Positions 29,521-39,689 of a stretch of DNA of 64,000 nt are shown piece after piece (the first letter of the stretch is position 1; each line of letters begins with the position of its first letter). The stretch comes from Trueperella bialowiezensis (GTDB taxonomy: Bacteria > Actinomycetota > Actinomycetes > Actinomycetales > Actinomycetaceae): positions 62,001 through 126,000 of the forward strand of contig NZ_LR134476.1 in the NCBI RefSeq assembly GCF_900637955.1, in the 5' to 3' direction. The translations under genes were made by a program, and so were the position numbers. A model generated the notes under the pieces. That model was not told the origin of the DNA. It worked only from the letters and a program-made list of their open reading frames with translations, and did not search any database.

Positions 29521-30471
29521 ATGTCCGGTGACGCCCAAGGTGACGAGCAGCGTTCATTCGCGCGTGATGTCAACCAGTATCTTGCTCACCTGCGCGTGGA
29601 ACGCTCCCTGTCGGACAACACGATTGCCGCCTACAGCCGTGACCTGCAGCATTACGTAGACCACTTGAACGCTCGTGGTGTGCGCTCGTTTGCGCAGGTC
29701 AGTGACGATGACGCGGCCTCCTTTGCCGATTACTTACACAGCGGACTTCCCAGTGGTAAACCGATGGCGCAATCGAGTATCGCACGTATGCTCACATCGA
29801 TTCGGCGTTTGCACGAGTTTCTTTACGAAGAAGGGCGCGTGGGCCACGATCCGACCCGGGGCGTGCGTCCGCCGAAACAGCCGATGCGCCTACCCAAAGC
29901 GATCACGATTGACGAGATGGAACGGCTCATCGCCGCAGCATCCGTAGGGGAGGGCCCAATCCCACTTCGTGACAGGGCGCTCGTCGAAATCCTCTACGGC
30001 ACCGGTGCCCGCGTGAGTGAGGCCGTGGGGCTGACCGGTGACGACGTCGATCTGGACGCGGCTCAAATCCGGCTTTTTGGTAAAGGGCGTAAGGAACGAG
30101 TGCTTCCGCTCGGCCGCTACGCTATCGACGCGCTCGATCAATACTTGGTGCGCGGACGGCCCGATTTGGCGAGCAAAGGGCGCGGCAACGCTTTCGTGTT
30201 CCTTAATAAACGAGGCAATCCGCTGTCCCGGCAATCGGCGTGGGGTGCAATACAAGACATTGCTGGGCGCGCCGGCATGGACGGGATTTCACCACACACG
30301 TTTAGGCATTCTTTTGCCACCCACCTGTTGGAAGGTGGCGCCGATGTGCGGATCGTCCAGGAAATGCTTGGGCACGCCTCAGTGACCACCACACAGATTT
30401 ATACGAAGGTCACCACCGAAAAGCTTCGGGAAATGTATGTGAGTTCCCACCCGCGGGCTGTCCATCGCTGA
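29521..30471 (+). CDS. xerD: Tyrosine recombinase XerD
   Basis: Site-specific recombinase resolving chromosome dimers at dif, 316 residues. An N-terminal SAM-like core-binding domain (FARDVNQYLAHLRVERSLSDNT) precedes the catalytic domain. Catalytic residues: Arg ~164 in GTGARVSEA, HTFRH (His ~259, Arg ~262), LGHAS and the nucleophile Tyr ~294 in TTTQIYTKV. The ribosome site GGGAGG lies ~9 bases before the ATG. It heads the conserved xerD-parA-scpA-scpB cluster, which fits a role in chromosome segregation. Confidence 0.96.
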   Translation: MSGDAQGDEQRSFARDVNQYLAHLRVERSLSDNTIAAYSRDLQHYVDHLNARGVRSFAQVSDDDAASFADYLHSGLPSGKPMAQSSIARMLTSIRRLHEFLYEEGRVGHDPTRGVRPPKQPMRLPKAITIDEMERLIAAASVGEGPIPLRDRALVEILYGTGARVSEAVGLTGDDVDLDAAQIRLFGKGRKERVLPLGRYAIDALDQYLVRGRPDLASKGRGNAFVFLNKRGNPLSRQSAWGAIQDIAGRAGMDGISPHTFRHSFATHLLEGGADVRIVQEMLGHASVTTTQIYTKVTTEKLREMYVSSHPRAVHR

Positions 30472-30501
30472 TACCGCGACGTTTTCAGGTAGATTAGTTC
30501 C

Positions 30502-31353
30502 GTGAGTTGTGTACAACCTGAACGTTTAGGCGATTCCGACGGCGATTTTCCTCTTCCTGCCGATCTGGAATCGCACGGCCCTGCCCGCATTATTGCCATG
30601 TGTAACCAGAAGGGCGGCGTAGGAAAAACGACGACGTCGATCAATCTTGCAGCCGCGCTCGCCGAATACGGGCGCAAAGTGCTTATTGTTGATTTCGATC
30701 CGCAAGGTGCAGCGTCGGCCGGGCTCGGTATTAACGCAATGACGCTTGAGCGCACCCTGTATGACGAGATGGTGGCGGCCAAACCTGACGTGCGGCGGGT
30801 CATCCAAAAAACGAAGATCACGAATCTCGACGTCGTGCCCTCCAACATCGAACTGTCGGCCGCCGAAATCCAGCTCATTAACGAAGTTGCGCGCGAACAG
30901 TCTCTCATGCGTGTGATCAGGCCCGTTCTGGACGTTTACGACGTCATCATTATCGACTGTCAGCCGTCCCTCGGCCTGCTCACTGTTAATGCACTGACCG
31001 CAGCTCACGGCGTCATGATTCCGTTGGAAGCCGAGTTCTTCGCCATGCGCGGTGTAGCTTTGCTTGTGGATCAGATCGAGCGGGTGCAAGATCGGCTCAA
31101 TCCGCAGCTACGCATCGACGGCGTGCTGCTGACAATGGTGGACAAGCGCACGCTACACGCCCGCGAAGTGATTGCCACGATTCGAGAACAGTTCGGCGAC
31201 CGCGTTTTTGACACGGAAATCCCGCGCACGGTTCGTTTCCCTGATGCCACGATCGCAGCTGAACCGATCACCACATACGATTCGAAATCGAAGGGCGCGC
31301 AAGCGTATCGCAGGCTTGCCCGCGAACTGATCTACCGCGGTGGTGCTCCCTAG
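30502..31353 (+). CDS. parA: ParA/Soj-family chromosome-partitioning ATPase
   Basis: A 283-residue ParA-type ATPase with the deviant Walker A CNQKGGVGKTTT near residues 34-45, Walker A' LIVDFDPQGAAS and Walker B VIIIDCQPSLGLLT. No ParB gene follows, so this is the scpAB-associated ParA homologue typical of actinobacteria rather than the oriC-proximal parA. The start is GTG. Its stop overlaps the scpA start (TAGTG). Confidence 0.94.
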   Translation: MSCVQPERLGDSDGDFPLPADLESHGPARIIAMCNQKGGVGKTTTSINLAAALAEYGRKVLIVDFDPQGAASAGLGINAMTLERTLYDEMVAAKPDVRRVIQKTKITNLDVVPSNIELSAAEIQLINEVAREQSLMRVIRPVLDVYDVIIIDCQPSLGLLTVNALTAAHGVMIPLEAEFFAMRGVALLVDQIERVQDRLNPQLRIDGVLLTMVDKRTLHAREVIATIREQFGDRVFDTEIPRTVRFPDATIAAEPITTYDSKSKGAQAYRRLARELIYRGGAP

Positions 31354-32126
31354 TGAGCGCCCCCGTCGGTGAAGATCTTTTCAGCTCCGACTCCTTCGCG
31401 GTCGACCTCGACGTCTTTTCGGGGCCATTCGAGGTCCTCCTCAGCCTGATTTCACGCAAAAAACTTGACGTGACCGAGGTGTCTCTTGCCGAAGTCACCG
31501 ACGAGTTCATCGAGTTCGTGCGCGCCCAGGATGAGGCCGACCTGTCGCAGATGTCCCAGTTCGTCGTCGTCGCTGCCACGTTGCTCGACATGAAAGCTGC
31601 GAGGCTACTACCGCGCGATGAAGAAGATGACGACGCCGACCTTGAGATTCTCGAGGCCCGGGATCTGCTGTTTGCCAAGCTGCTGCAATACAAAGCGTTC
31701 AAGGAGGTTGCGCAAGAACTCGCCGTGACGTTGGGTGTGCAGTCGCTCGCGGTTCCACGAGATGTGCCGATGGAAGAGCACTTCCGTTCGATGCTCCCGG
31801 AAGTAGAATTGCGGATCGGATTATCTGATTTGGCGATGTTGGCGGCCCGTGCAATGACGCGCACACCGGCAGAAGTGACGTTCGACCACATGCATGACCC
31901 GCTGGTACCGGTTGAATCTCAGGTGGCGCACCTCAGGCAAGTTCTCGTGGTGGGCGATAAGGTGTCTTTCACACAGCTGTGCGCAGATGCCCGCTCGGTA
32001 GCAATGGTCGTGTCACGATTTTTGGCAGTGTTGGACATGCTGCGCGCAGGAGAAATCCTTGTGGAACAAGACGGCCCACTCACCACACTGTATGTCGTGC
32101 GAGTAACCGACAAGGAGGACCAGTGA
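31353..32126 (+). CDS. scpA: Segregation and condensation protein A
   Basis: Kleisin subunit of the SMC-ScpAB condensin; bridges SMC heads and binds ScpB. The 257 residues include the N-terminal kleisin helix FAVDLDVFSGPFEVLLSLI, the LDVTEVSLAEVTDEF motif, DLSQMSQFVVVAATLLDMKA, an acidic linker and a C-terminal winged-helix region. GTG start at 31353; the stop overlaps scpB by 4 bases. Confidence 0.95.
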   Translation: MSAPVGEDLFSSDSFAVDLDVFSGPFEVLLSLISRKKLDVTEVSLAEVTDEFIEFVRAQDEADLSQMSQFVVVAATLLDMKAARLLPRDEEDDDADLEILEARDLLFAKLLQYKAFKEVAQELAVTLGVQSLAVPRDVPMEEHFRSMLPEVELRIGLSDLAMLAARAMTRTPAEVTFDHMHDPLVPVESQVAHLRQVLVVGDKVSFTQLCADARSVAMVVSRFLAVLDMLRAGEILVEQDGPLTTLYVVRVTDKEDQ

Positions 32127-32677
32127 GCGAGGATTTTCAGCGCGGGAGCCTTGAAGCGATTCTTATGGTGGCCGAACACCCCGTTCCTGTGAGCGCGCTT
32201 GCGCAAGCGATCGAGCTGTCAGAAGCAGATACGGACGCCTTACTCAGATCGATGGCTCGCAACTACGATGCGGACAGCCGCGGCTTCCAACTGCGTGAGG
32301 TAGGCGGGGGCTGGCGGTTCTACTCGCATCCCAGATACGCGGACGTGGTCTCCGAGTTCGTCACACGCGGACAATCTTCCAAGCTGTCCGTACAAGCGCT
32401 CGAAACGCTCGCCGTCGTCGCCTACCGCCAGCCGGTCACGCGCACGCAAATCGCTGCTATCCGCGGCGTTGAGGTAGACTCTGTTGTCCGCACGTTGGTC
32501 ACGCGCGGCCTGATCGAACAGGTTGGGCAGACGCAGGCAACGGGCGCGAGCCTGTATGGCACAACGCAGCTTTTTCTTGAGAAAATGGGGATGAACTCGC
32601 TTGACGAACTAGCCCCCTTGGCACCATACTTGCCCGACGACACGGACCTTGACGAACTGGAAAAGGAGCTTCCATGA
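32123..32677 (+). CDS. scpB: Segregation and condensation protein B
   Basis: Winged-helix partner of ScpA in the SMC complex. 184 residues. The two winged-helix domains are recognisable from GSLEAILMVAEHPVPVSALAQ and SVQALETLAVVAYRQPVTRTQIAAIRGV, followed by LVTRGLIEQVG and the end motif FLEKMGMNSLDELAPL. GTG start at 32123 in the overlap GTGA with scpA, preceded by AAGGAGGAC. A longer in-frame upstream extension is out of keeping with the family. Confidence 0.95.
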   Translation: MSEDFQRGSLEAILMVAEHPVPVSALAQAIELSEADTDALLRSMARNYDADSRGFQLREVGGGWRFYSHPRYADVVSEFVTRGQSSKLSVQALETLAVVAYRQPVTRTQIAAIRGVEVDSVVRTLVTRGLIEQVGQTQATGASLYGTTQLFLEKMGMNSLDELAPLAPYLPDDTDLDELEKELP

Positions 32678-33426
32678 GCCGCGCACAAGACGTTCACGAT
32701 CCCACAGGCCAGCGCCTGCAAAAAGTGCTCGCACACGCGGGAATTGGTTCACGCCGTGCATGCGAAGAGCTCATCTCAACTGGCCGGGTCTCGGTTGACG
32801 GCCACGTCGTACGCCAATTGGGAATCCGGGTGAATCCGGAAACGGCGGTCATCCACGTTGACGGCAACCGTGTTCAGCTTGACGAGACAAAGGTGACGCT
32901 CGCTGTTTATAAGGAACGCGGCGTCGTGTCCACAATGAGTGATGACCAGGGCAGGCCCACACTTGCTGACTACGTAAGTGACCGCCCCGAACGGCTCTAC
33001 CACGTGGGCCGGCTCGACGCCGAAACGGAAGGCATCATTTTGCTATCCAACGACGGCGAACTTGCCCACCGGCTCACCCATCCGTCGTTTAACGTTCCCA
33101 AAACTTATATTGCCCGTGTTGAAGGCACGCCAACCCGTGGGCTAACGAAAGTACTCGAAAAGGGCATCACGCTCGAGGACGGCCCGATTAAAGTCGACCG
33201 TTTCACGATTCGCGAGGTGGGCAAGAAACATTCGATCGTCGAGATTCAGATCCACTCAGGGCGCAACAGGATCGTTCGCCGCATCATGGAAGAAGTCGGT
33301 TTCCCGGTTATCGATCTAGTGCGCACACAATTCGCCAACATCCCAATCGGGCGCCTGCGGCCGGGCGAGGTGCGCACGGTAGGCGGCTCTGAACTGGGAG
33401 CTCTGATGAGTATGGTAGATCTATGA
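32674..33426 (+). CDS. rluB: 23S rRNA pseudouridine synthase, RsuA/RluB family
   Basis: A 250-residue pseudouridine synthase. The N-terminal S4 RNA-binding domain (LQKVLAHAGIGSRRACEELISTG) is followed by the catalytic motif GRLDAETEGIILLSNDG with the nucleophilic Asp near residue 114. The ending RNRIVRRIMEEVGFPVIDL is standard. It probably modifies 23S rRNA helix 89 like RluB, but RsuA-type specificity cannot be excluded. Overlaps scpB and the next gene by 4 bases at each end. Confidence 0.93.
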   Translation: MSRAQDVHDPTGQRLQKVLAHAGIGSRRACEELISTGRVSVDGHVVRQLGIRVNPETAVIHVDGNRVQLDETKVTLAVYKERGVVSTMSDDQGRPTLADYVSDRPERLYHVGRLDAETEGIILLSNDGELAHRLTHPSFNVPKTYIARVEGTPTRGLTKVLEKGITLEDGPIKVDRFTIREVGKKHSIVEIQIHSGRNRIVRRIMEEVGFPVIDLVRTQFANIPIGRLRPGEVRTVGGSELGALMSMVDL

Positions 33427-35210
33427 AAGACTCCGTTCTTACACCCTCCCCGGTGCTGATCATCGGGGCAGGCCTGCTTGGCACGTCGATCGCACTCCGG
33501 TTACGGCGCGCTGGCGTGGAGGTGCATCTTGAAGACGCCTCACCAGTGGCCGCATCGCTCGCACGCGATCTCGGGGCAGGAACGCTCGAACCGGTGGACG
33601 AGCCGAGCATCGTCGTCGTCGCTATTCCGCCCGATGTGACCGCGCCCGTGGTACGTGCGGCACTGGATCGGTTCCCGAACGCCGTCGTCACCGACGTCGC
33701 TTCTGTGAAAGAGCGTGTGGCCCGTGATGTGGCTGGTCATCCGGGCGCTGACCGCTGGGTCGGTTCGCATCCGATGGCAGGTAAAGAACGCTCCGGAGCC
33801 ATCGCTGCGGATGCCGATCTTTTCGTGGGGCGGCCGTGGGTAATTACCCCTAGTGAAGACACCCAGACCGACGCTTTGCATGCGATTCGCACGCTCGCAG
33901 TCGATGTCGGTGCCACGCCCGTCATGTTGGACGCCGCCGAACACGACCATGCCGTAGCGCTCGTGTCGCACATGCCGCAACTCATGAGCTCCCTCGTGGC
34001 AGCCGCGCTCAAAGACGCGCCTGCCGAAGCCCTCGATCTTGCCGGCCAGGGGCTACGGGATGTCACACGCATCGCCGAATCTGATCCGCTGCTGTGGACG
34101 GCCATTATTAATGGCAATCGTAAGCAAATCGCTGGTGTGCTTCGCTCGATCTCCGCACGACTTGGCACCCTCGTATCCGTCCTTGACCGTGATGACACCG
34201 GGCTGGACCGCATTTCAGCCGTCATTGCTGACGGCAATAAGGGCGTAGCGCGCATACCCGGCAAGCACGGCGGTGCACGGGCCAACTACGCCGAAGTTAT
34301 CGTACTCATCCCAGATGAACCCGGAATGCTCGGCCGGCTTTTCGCTGAAGTCGGCGAGATCGGCGTGAACATTGAAGACCTCGAGATGGAACACTCGGCC
34401 AAACAGCAGGTGGGCAGGGTGATCCTCTCCGTTATTCCACAACAGGCAGTGCCCCTCGAACGGGAGCTTGCACAAAGGGGGTGGCGCGTGGTGACGAGCG
34501 AATCTGTTCCACCGCTGGTGATAGCAATCGATGGCCCGTCAGGCTCTGGTAAGTCGACCGTGGCAAAGGAGGTCGCACGGCGCCTCGGCCTGGCCTACCT
34601 TGACACGGGGGCCATGTACCGGGCAGCCACGTGGTGGGTACGCGAGAAGGGTATCGACCTGGCCGATCACGACGCCGTTCACGCCGCCACGCTGGAGCTT
34701 CCGCTTTCGATTGACCTCGATCCGGAACACCCCCGTTTCCAAGTGGACGAGGTTGAGGTGAGCGAAGAGATCCGCGCTCCCGAGCTATCGAAAGTTGTCT
34801 CACAGGTGGCCGTCAATCTTGACGTGCGGGCTGAAATGGTGCGCCTGCAACAAGCGATTATCGCAGCGGAAACCGGCCCTGGCGGATTTTCAGACGGCCG
34901 CGGAATCGTTGTCGAAGGCCGTGATATCACGACCGTCGTCGCACCCGACGCCCCCGTACGCGTGCTGCTCACCGCTTCTGAAGAAGCACGGCTAGCGCGC
35001 AGAGCACTGGAAACTCGGGGGAGTGCCGATGCGAGCGCAGTGGCAGCCACACGCGACGAAGTAGTACGCCGCGACCGCGATGATTCCACCGTGTCAAACT
35101 TTACGACCGCACAGGACGGCGTGACCACAATCGATTCATCAGACATGACGATCGACAACGTTGTGGATGCCGTCATCTCACTGATTCCGGAGAACTATCG
35201 TGACCGATAA
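33423..35210 (+). CDS. tyrA-cmk: Fused prephenate dehydrogenase (TyrA) - cytidylate kinase (Cmk)
   Basis: One open frame of 595 residues joins two enzymes that are separate neighbours in most actinobacteria. Residues ~10-290 are prephenate dehydrogenase for tyrosine synthesis: NAD loop [31 protein letters not shown], and the His-containing [15 protein letters not shown]. Residues ~295-360 form an ACT domain ([28 protein letters not shown], here split for reading). Residues ~365-595 are CMP/dCMP kinase: P-loop GPSGSGKST at ~371, LDTGAMYRA, and [16 protein letters not shown]. In-frame GTG codons at 34488 and 34491, behind AAAGGGGG (34474-34481 region), could still start a free Cmk. No stop or frameshift is seen at the junction. 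Overlaps rluB and der. Confidence 0.93.
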   Translation: MKDSVLTPSPVLIIGAGLLGTSIALRLRRAGVEVHLEDASPVAASLARDLGAGTLEPVDEPSIVVVAIPPDVTAPVVRAALDRFPNAVVTDVASVKERVARDVAGHPGADRWVGSHPMAGKERSGAIAADADLFVGRPWVITPSEDTQTDALHAIRTLAVDVGATPVMLDAAEHDHAVALVSHMPQLMSSLVAAALKDAPAEALDLAGQGLRDVTRIAESDPLLWTAIINGNRKQIAGVLRSISARLGTLVSVLDRDDTGLDRISAVIADGNKGVARIPGKHGGARANYAEVIVLIPDEPGMLGRLFAEVGEIGVNIEDLEMEHSAKQQVGRVILSVIPQQAVPLERELAQRGWRVVTSESVPPLVIAIDGPSGSGKSTVAKEVARRLGLAYLDTGAMYRAATWWVREKGIDLADHDAVHAATLELPLSIDLDPEHPRFQVDEVEVSEEIRAPELSKVVSQVAVNLDVRAEMVRLQQAIIAAETGPGGFSDGRGIVVEGRDITTVVAPDAPVRVLLTASEEARLARRALETRGSADASAVAATRDEVVRRDRDDSTVSNFTTAQDGVTTIDSSDMTIDNVVDAVISLIPENYRDR

Positions 35211-36654
35211 AGATTTGACCGAGCAGCAATACGCGCTCATGCGCGCGTCCCTCGACGACTACGAACTCGACGCCGAGGATCTGGCACTCATCGACTCCGA
35301 CCTCGTTGACGCCGCGCCCGCACAGGTCCTTCCGACCGCTCCCGTGCTCGCTATTGTCGGCCGGCCAAACGTCGGAAAATCAACCCTGGTGAACCGTATT
35401 GTTGGCCGCCGAGTCGCCGTCGTGCAAGACACTCCCGGCGTGACCCGAGATCGAGTGTATTACGACGCGGAATGGAACGGCCGGGAATTCACCGTGGTGG
35501 ATACCGGCGGGTGGGAGATCGACGTCAAAGGTATCGACCTGTCGGTGGCCAACCAGTCCGAGATCGCGATCCGCGAAGCAGACGCCGTCATGCTCGTCGT
35601 GGATGCAACCGTGGGCGTGACGGACGCCGACGAACGTATCGTTGAGCTCATCAGACGCTCTGGTAAACCCACCGTGTTGGCTGCGAACAAGGTCGATTCG
35701 GACCAGCAGGAAGCTGACGTCGCGTACTTGTGGGCACTTGGACTAGGCGAACCCTTCCCGGTGTCCGCGCTTCACGGGCGTGGTTCAGGAGAACTGCTTG
35801 ACGAGGCGATGAGAATTCTGCCTAAAGAATCTGGCGTGCGCCGGCAGCGCCCTGAACACGGGCCGCGCCGCGTAGCTCTCGTTGGCAAACCGAACGTTGG
35901 TAAGTCCTCGTTGCTGAATCAGCTTGCGGGGGAGAACCGGGTAGTCGTGGACGATCTTGCAGGTACCACTCGGGATCCGGTTGATGAAGTCATTGAACTC
36001 GACGGGCAAGTCTGGACGTTCGTCGACACCGCCGGTATTCGGCGGCGGGTCCATCTACAGTCGGGAGCTGAATACTACGCGTCCTTGCGCACCCAACGCG
36101 CGCTCGACGGAGCAGAGCTCGCCCTCGTGCTCATCGACGGCTCGCAGGATTTGAGCGAGCAGGACATTCGGATCATGCAGCAGGTGATCGATTCGGGGCG
36201 CGCCATGGTACTCGTCGTCAACAAGTGGGATCTTGTAGACGAAGAACGCCGGCACATGATCGACCGGGAGCTTGACCGCGAAATGGTGCGCATGCCGTGG
36301 GTGGAGCGCGTGAACATTTCGGCGCAGACCGGCTGGCACACGAACCGCTTGGCACGCGCGATGCGTAAGGCGTTGGAATCTTGGGATAAGCGGATCAGCA
36401 CGGCCAGGTTGAATTCCACCCTTGGTGAGCTTGTTGCTGCTAACCCGCATCCCGTGCGCGGCGGTAAGCAGTCACGTATATTGTTTGCCACTCAGGTGGA
36501 TATTCAGCCTCCGCGGTTCGTTCTGTTTACGACGGGGTTCCTCGATCATGGCTATCGCAGGTTCATTGAACGCCGTTTCAGGGAAGTGTTCGATTTTACC
36601 GGCTCGCCAGTGGAGATTTCGGTGCGCGAACGCCAGCGCCGCCAGCGCAGATAG
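35200..36654 (+). CDS. der: Ribosome-associated GTPase Der (EngA)
   Basis: Double-GTPase factor for 50S ribosome assembly; 484 residues. Two G domains are seen: GRPNVGKST (~59) with DTGG and NKVD, and GKPNVGKSS (~230) with DTAGI and NKWD, followed by the C-terminal KH-like domain (RFVLFTTGF...[11 protein letters not shown]). A ~45-residue acidic N-terminal extension precedes the first G domain, common in actinobacteria. GTG start inside the end of the tyrA-cmk frame. Last gene of the xerD-to-der operon. Confidence 0.97.
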   Translation: MTDKDLTEQQYALMRASLDDYELDAEDLALIDSDLVDAAPAQVLPTAPVLAIVGRPNVGKSTLVNRIVGRRVAVVQDTPGVTRDRVYYDAEWNGREFTVVDTGGWEIDVKGIDLSVANQSEIAIREADAVMLVVDATVGVTDADERIVELIRRSGKPTVLAANKVDSDQQEADVAYLWALGLGEPFPVSALHGRGSGELLDEAMRILPKESGVRRQRPEHGPRRVALVGKPNVGKSSLLNQLAGENRVVVDDLAGTTRDPVDEVIELDGQVWTFVDTAGIRRRVHLQSGAEYYASLRTQRALDGAELALVLIDGSQDLSEQDIRIMQQVIDSGRAMVLVVNKWDLVDEERRHMIDRELDREMVRMPWVERVNISAQTGWHTNRLARAMRKALESWDKRISTARLNSTLGELVAANPHPVRGGKQSRILFATQVDIQPPRFVLFTTGFLDHGYRRFIERRFREVFDFTGSPVEISVRERQRRQRR

Positions 36655-36681
36655 GTGGTGAACCGCTTGATCCCGGCGTTT

Positions 36682-36733
36682 CTGCTTATATAGCAGTTTT
36701 GCAGGACTTGTGGGCGCTCAACGCCCCCATTTC
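36682..36733 (+). terminator. Two short terminator-like hairpins downstream of der
   Basis: The first is CTGCT-TATAT-AGCAG followed by TTTT (36682-36700). The second is GGGCG-CTCAA-CGCCC followed by CCATTTCT (36712-36733). Stems are only 5 bp, so either may be weak. They lie between der and the opposite-strand tRNA-Pro. Confidence 0.45.
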
Positions 36734-36795
36734 TGCTATTACAGCACAAACGCGGAGAAAACCCCCGGAACGATGTCGCGAGACATGACAAAAAG

Positions 36796-36869
<74 letters not shown>

Positions 36870-37077
36870 GTCAGACGTGAACGTCTGCGTAACAACGTAG
36901 ATGATAGCCGAAATTTAGGGCGGAACACCAAACGGCGCCCGAGCTGGCGGGGTGGGAAGTCTCACGCGTGTGGCCTCGCTTGTCTGCCTCGTACGCGTCG
37001 CTAGCGCTGGCAGCAAACCCGGCTAGCAGCCAGTGGATAACTTGCGGCTACTTGTCGGACGGCGGCACAATAGGCAG

Positions 37078-39615
37078 GTGACTGAAAACCTGAAACGTGA
37101 AGAAGCACGCCGGCGTGCTGACCTGCTGAAACTTGAGTCTTATCGGATCGACCTCGACGTGTCGGAAGCGCCCGCAGAGACCGAATTTTTTGATGTCACC
37201 AGCGTAGTGACGCTGACTGCGCAGGAAAATGCGGACACGTTCCTCGACTTCATCGGGAAGTCGGTGAGCGAGGTTCGTATAGATGGCAAGCCAGTTGACT
37301 TCAGGTTTGACGGTGCACGTGTTCACGTACACATTCCGGCTGGCGAACACGAGGTCACCGTGCGCGCAAAGGGCATGTATTCGCGCACGGGGGAGGGCTT
37401 ACATAGATTCCGAGACCCGGTCGATGGTGAAACCTACCTGTACTCACAGTTCGAACCGGCCGATGCGCGTAGGGTTTTCCCGAACTTTGAACAGCCAAAC
37501 TTGAAAGCCTCGTTCGCAATATCGATCACCGGCCCGGCGGCCTGGGAGATCCTGTCCAATGGTAAAGAACAGGCACGTGAAGATGCGAGCGAAAACTCGC
37601 TGGGCCAGCAGCTGGCACGCGTGACGTTCGCACCAACCAAACCGATGTCGACATATCTGACGGCGTTCATTGGCGGGCCCTACCATCGCTTCTCGGATGC
37701 CGTGGACGTGGACGGCCAGACGATCGAGCTCGGGTTTTATTGCCGAGACTCGCTTGCTGAGCACTTTGAGATTGACGATATTTCTACGGTGACGAAACAG
37801 GGCTTGCAGCTCATGCCCAAAGTGTTCGACTATCCGTACGTGTGGGGTAAGTACGATTCGGCGTTCGTGCCCGAATACAACCTGGGAGCGATGGAGAATC
37901 CTGGCTGCGTGACGTTCTCTGAAGACGCCTACGTTTACCGCGGTGAGGCCACCCGTGCTCAGCGGGCGGCCAGGGCGAATACGATCATGCACGAAATGAG
38001 CCACATGTGGTTTGGTGACCTGGTGACTCCGGTGTGGTGGGACGACCTGTGGCTGAAAGAGTCGTTTGCAGAGTTCCTCGGGGCGTGGGCGTCAGCGACG
38101 GCTACGAAGTACACCGAAGCGTGGGAGAATTTCGCGGGCGCCCGGTTGTCGTGGGCGCTTCGTAACGACCAGTATCCGACAACCCATCCGATTATTGCTG
38201 ATATCCCGGATTTGGAGGCGGCTGATCAGGCCTTCGACGGAATCACATACGCGAAGGGCGCCGCGGTATTGCGCCAGCTCGTGGCGTTCACGGGCGAGGA
38301 CGCATTCTTCGTAGGGGCAGCCAGGTTGTTTAAGACGCACGCCTTTGGTAACGCGACCCTGGCAGACCTCATGGCAGCACTCGAGGAAGCCTCCGGCAAG
38401 GATCTGGGGGATTGGGTGGACCAGTGGCTGCGCACAGCCGGCGTGTCGACCGTAACAGTCGAGCGGACCAGTGACGGTGTCCGGCTTTCGCAACAGGGGA
38501 TCGAACCGCTATCGGGTGAGCCGATTGTTCGCCCGCATAAGCTCCGCGTGTCGGGCTGGAAGATCGTCGACGCCGATGGCGGCGCTAAGCTTACGAAAGC
38601 CGGTGACACCGACGTCGAATTACGCACGCAGGTCACGGTTCCATGGCAGGAGATTGGGGGCGACGACGTCGATCTCATTTTGCCGAACGACTCCGCGCTG
38701 TCTTACGTCAAGATCGGTTTTGACGAGACGTCGCTGAAATCGGCATTAGCCTATGAGGTTGACGAGCCGCTTGCCCGTTCTGTTATCTCAACGGCATTGT
38801 GGGAAATGGTTCGCGACGCCGATCTTCCGGCCAGCCGTTATGCAGAGTTTGTGTCTCATAGCGGTGAAGATACGTCGTCTGGACTGTTGGCAGCTCGGAT
38901 TAATAATGCACTGCTCGGCCTTTCGCGGTACACGCATGTGAGCGTGCGTGAGGCAGAGCTGACCACGTTCTTCGACGGCGCTGTGCAGAAGCGAGGGCAG
39001 GGGAGTTCGGATGCGAAGCTGTTGTGGTCGCGGGCTTTGGCGCGAGTAGGGGCGGCACTGCCTACTAGGGCTGACGTCGTCGCTGAGATGTTGGCAGACA
39101 CAACGGATCAAGACTTGCGTTGGCAACTGCTAACTGCGCTGGCTGCTACCGGGAATGTGACGGCTGCCGAGCTAGATGCTGAGCTGGCACGAACGGGAAG
39201 CGCTGCCGACGTCGTCGCACACGTCCAGGCGCGTTTTTCTATGGAAGGTAAGGCCGCTGAAGGCCTAGCTAAGCTAGCCTCGGGCACGCTTTCGAACGAT
39301 CACGTCAGTGCGATCATAAATGGTTTGCGCCAACCGCTACGCGAAGACGAACTCCGGGCAGAACTCGGCGACTACTTCGGGCACGTCACCGAGATTTGGC
39401 GCAAGCATTCGCAAGAGATTGCCGAGCGCATCATTTACGGGCTGTATCCCATGACGGATCTTAAACCCGGCGAAGCGATAACGGACAAACCTGAAGTGCG
39501 TGCTGCCGAGCACTGGCTGGACACAGCTACAGCTCCAGCAGCATTGGTGAAGATTGTCACAGATTGTCACGACGATCAACTGCGGGCGTTGCATGCACAA
39601 GAATTATCGAATTAG
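37078..39615 (+). CDS. pepN: Aminopeptidase N (M1 family)
   Basis: Cytosolic zinc metallo-aminopeptidase removing N-terminal residues from peptides; about 845 residues, the actinobacterial PepN length. Seen: exopeptidase motif GAMENPG near ~270, zinc site HEMSH (His ~305 and ~309, catalytic Glu between) with third ligand Glu ~328 in WLKESFAEF, and the ERAP1-like C-terminal helical domain. I chose the GTG at 37078 (TENLKREEARRRA), which matches the family N-terminus; the frame also allows a GTG at 37033. No close operon partner. Confidence 0.95.
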   Translation: MTENLKREEARRRADLLKLESYRIDLDVSEAPAETEFFDVTSVVTLTAQENADTFLDFIGKSVSEVRIDGKPVDFRFDGARVHVHIPAGEHEVTVRAKGMYSRTGEGLHRFRDPVDGETYLYSQFEPADARRVFPNFEQPNLKASFAISITGPAAWEILSNGKEQAREDASENSLGQQLARVTFAPTKPMSTYLTAFIGGPYHRFSDAVDVDGQTIELGFYCRDSLAEHFEIDDISTVTKQGLQLMPKVFDYPYVWGKYDSAFVPEYNLGAMENPGCVTFSEDAYVYRGEATRAQRAARANTIMHEMSHMWFGDLVTPVWWDDLWLKESFAEFLGAWASATATKYTEAWENFAGARLSWALRNDQYPTTHPIIADIPDLEAADQAFDGITYAKGAAVLRQLVAFTGEDAFFVGAARLFKTHAFGNATLADLMAALEEASGKDLGDWVDQWLRTAGVSTVTVERTSDGVRLSQQGIEPLSGEPIVRPHKLRVSGWKIVDADGGAKLTKAGDTDVELRTQVTVPWQEIGGDDVDLILPNDSALSYVKIGFDETSLKSALAYEVDEPLARSVISTALWEMVRDADLPASRYAEFVSHSGEDTSSGLLAARINNALLGLSRYTHVSVREAELTTFFDGAVQKRGQGSSDAKLLWSRALARVGAALPTRADVVAEMLADTTDQDLRWQLLTALAATGNVTAAELDAELARTGSAADVVAHVQARFSMEGKAAEGLAKLASGTLSNDHVSAIINGLRQPLREDELRAELGDYFGHVTEIWRKHSQEIAERIIYGLYPMTDLKPGEAITDKPEVRAAEHWLDTATAPAALVKIVTDCHDDQLRALHAQELSN

Positions 39616-39689
39616 TTTTTCGGTCATCCGATGACACGCGAAGCGTGGTGGGATAAAGTTGGGTGAACAATATTTAGCTTGGGGGAGCA

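Noticed and set aside
30502-31353. parA as part of an oriC-proximal parAB locus
   Set aside because: No parB, rsmG or dnaA nearby; the xerD-scpA-scpB setting is that of the separate ParA paralogue.
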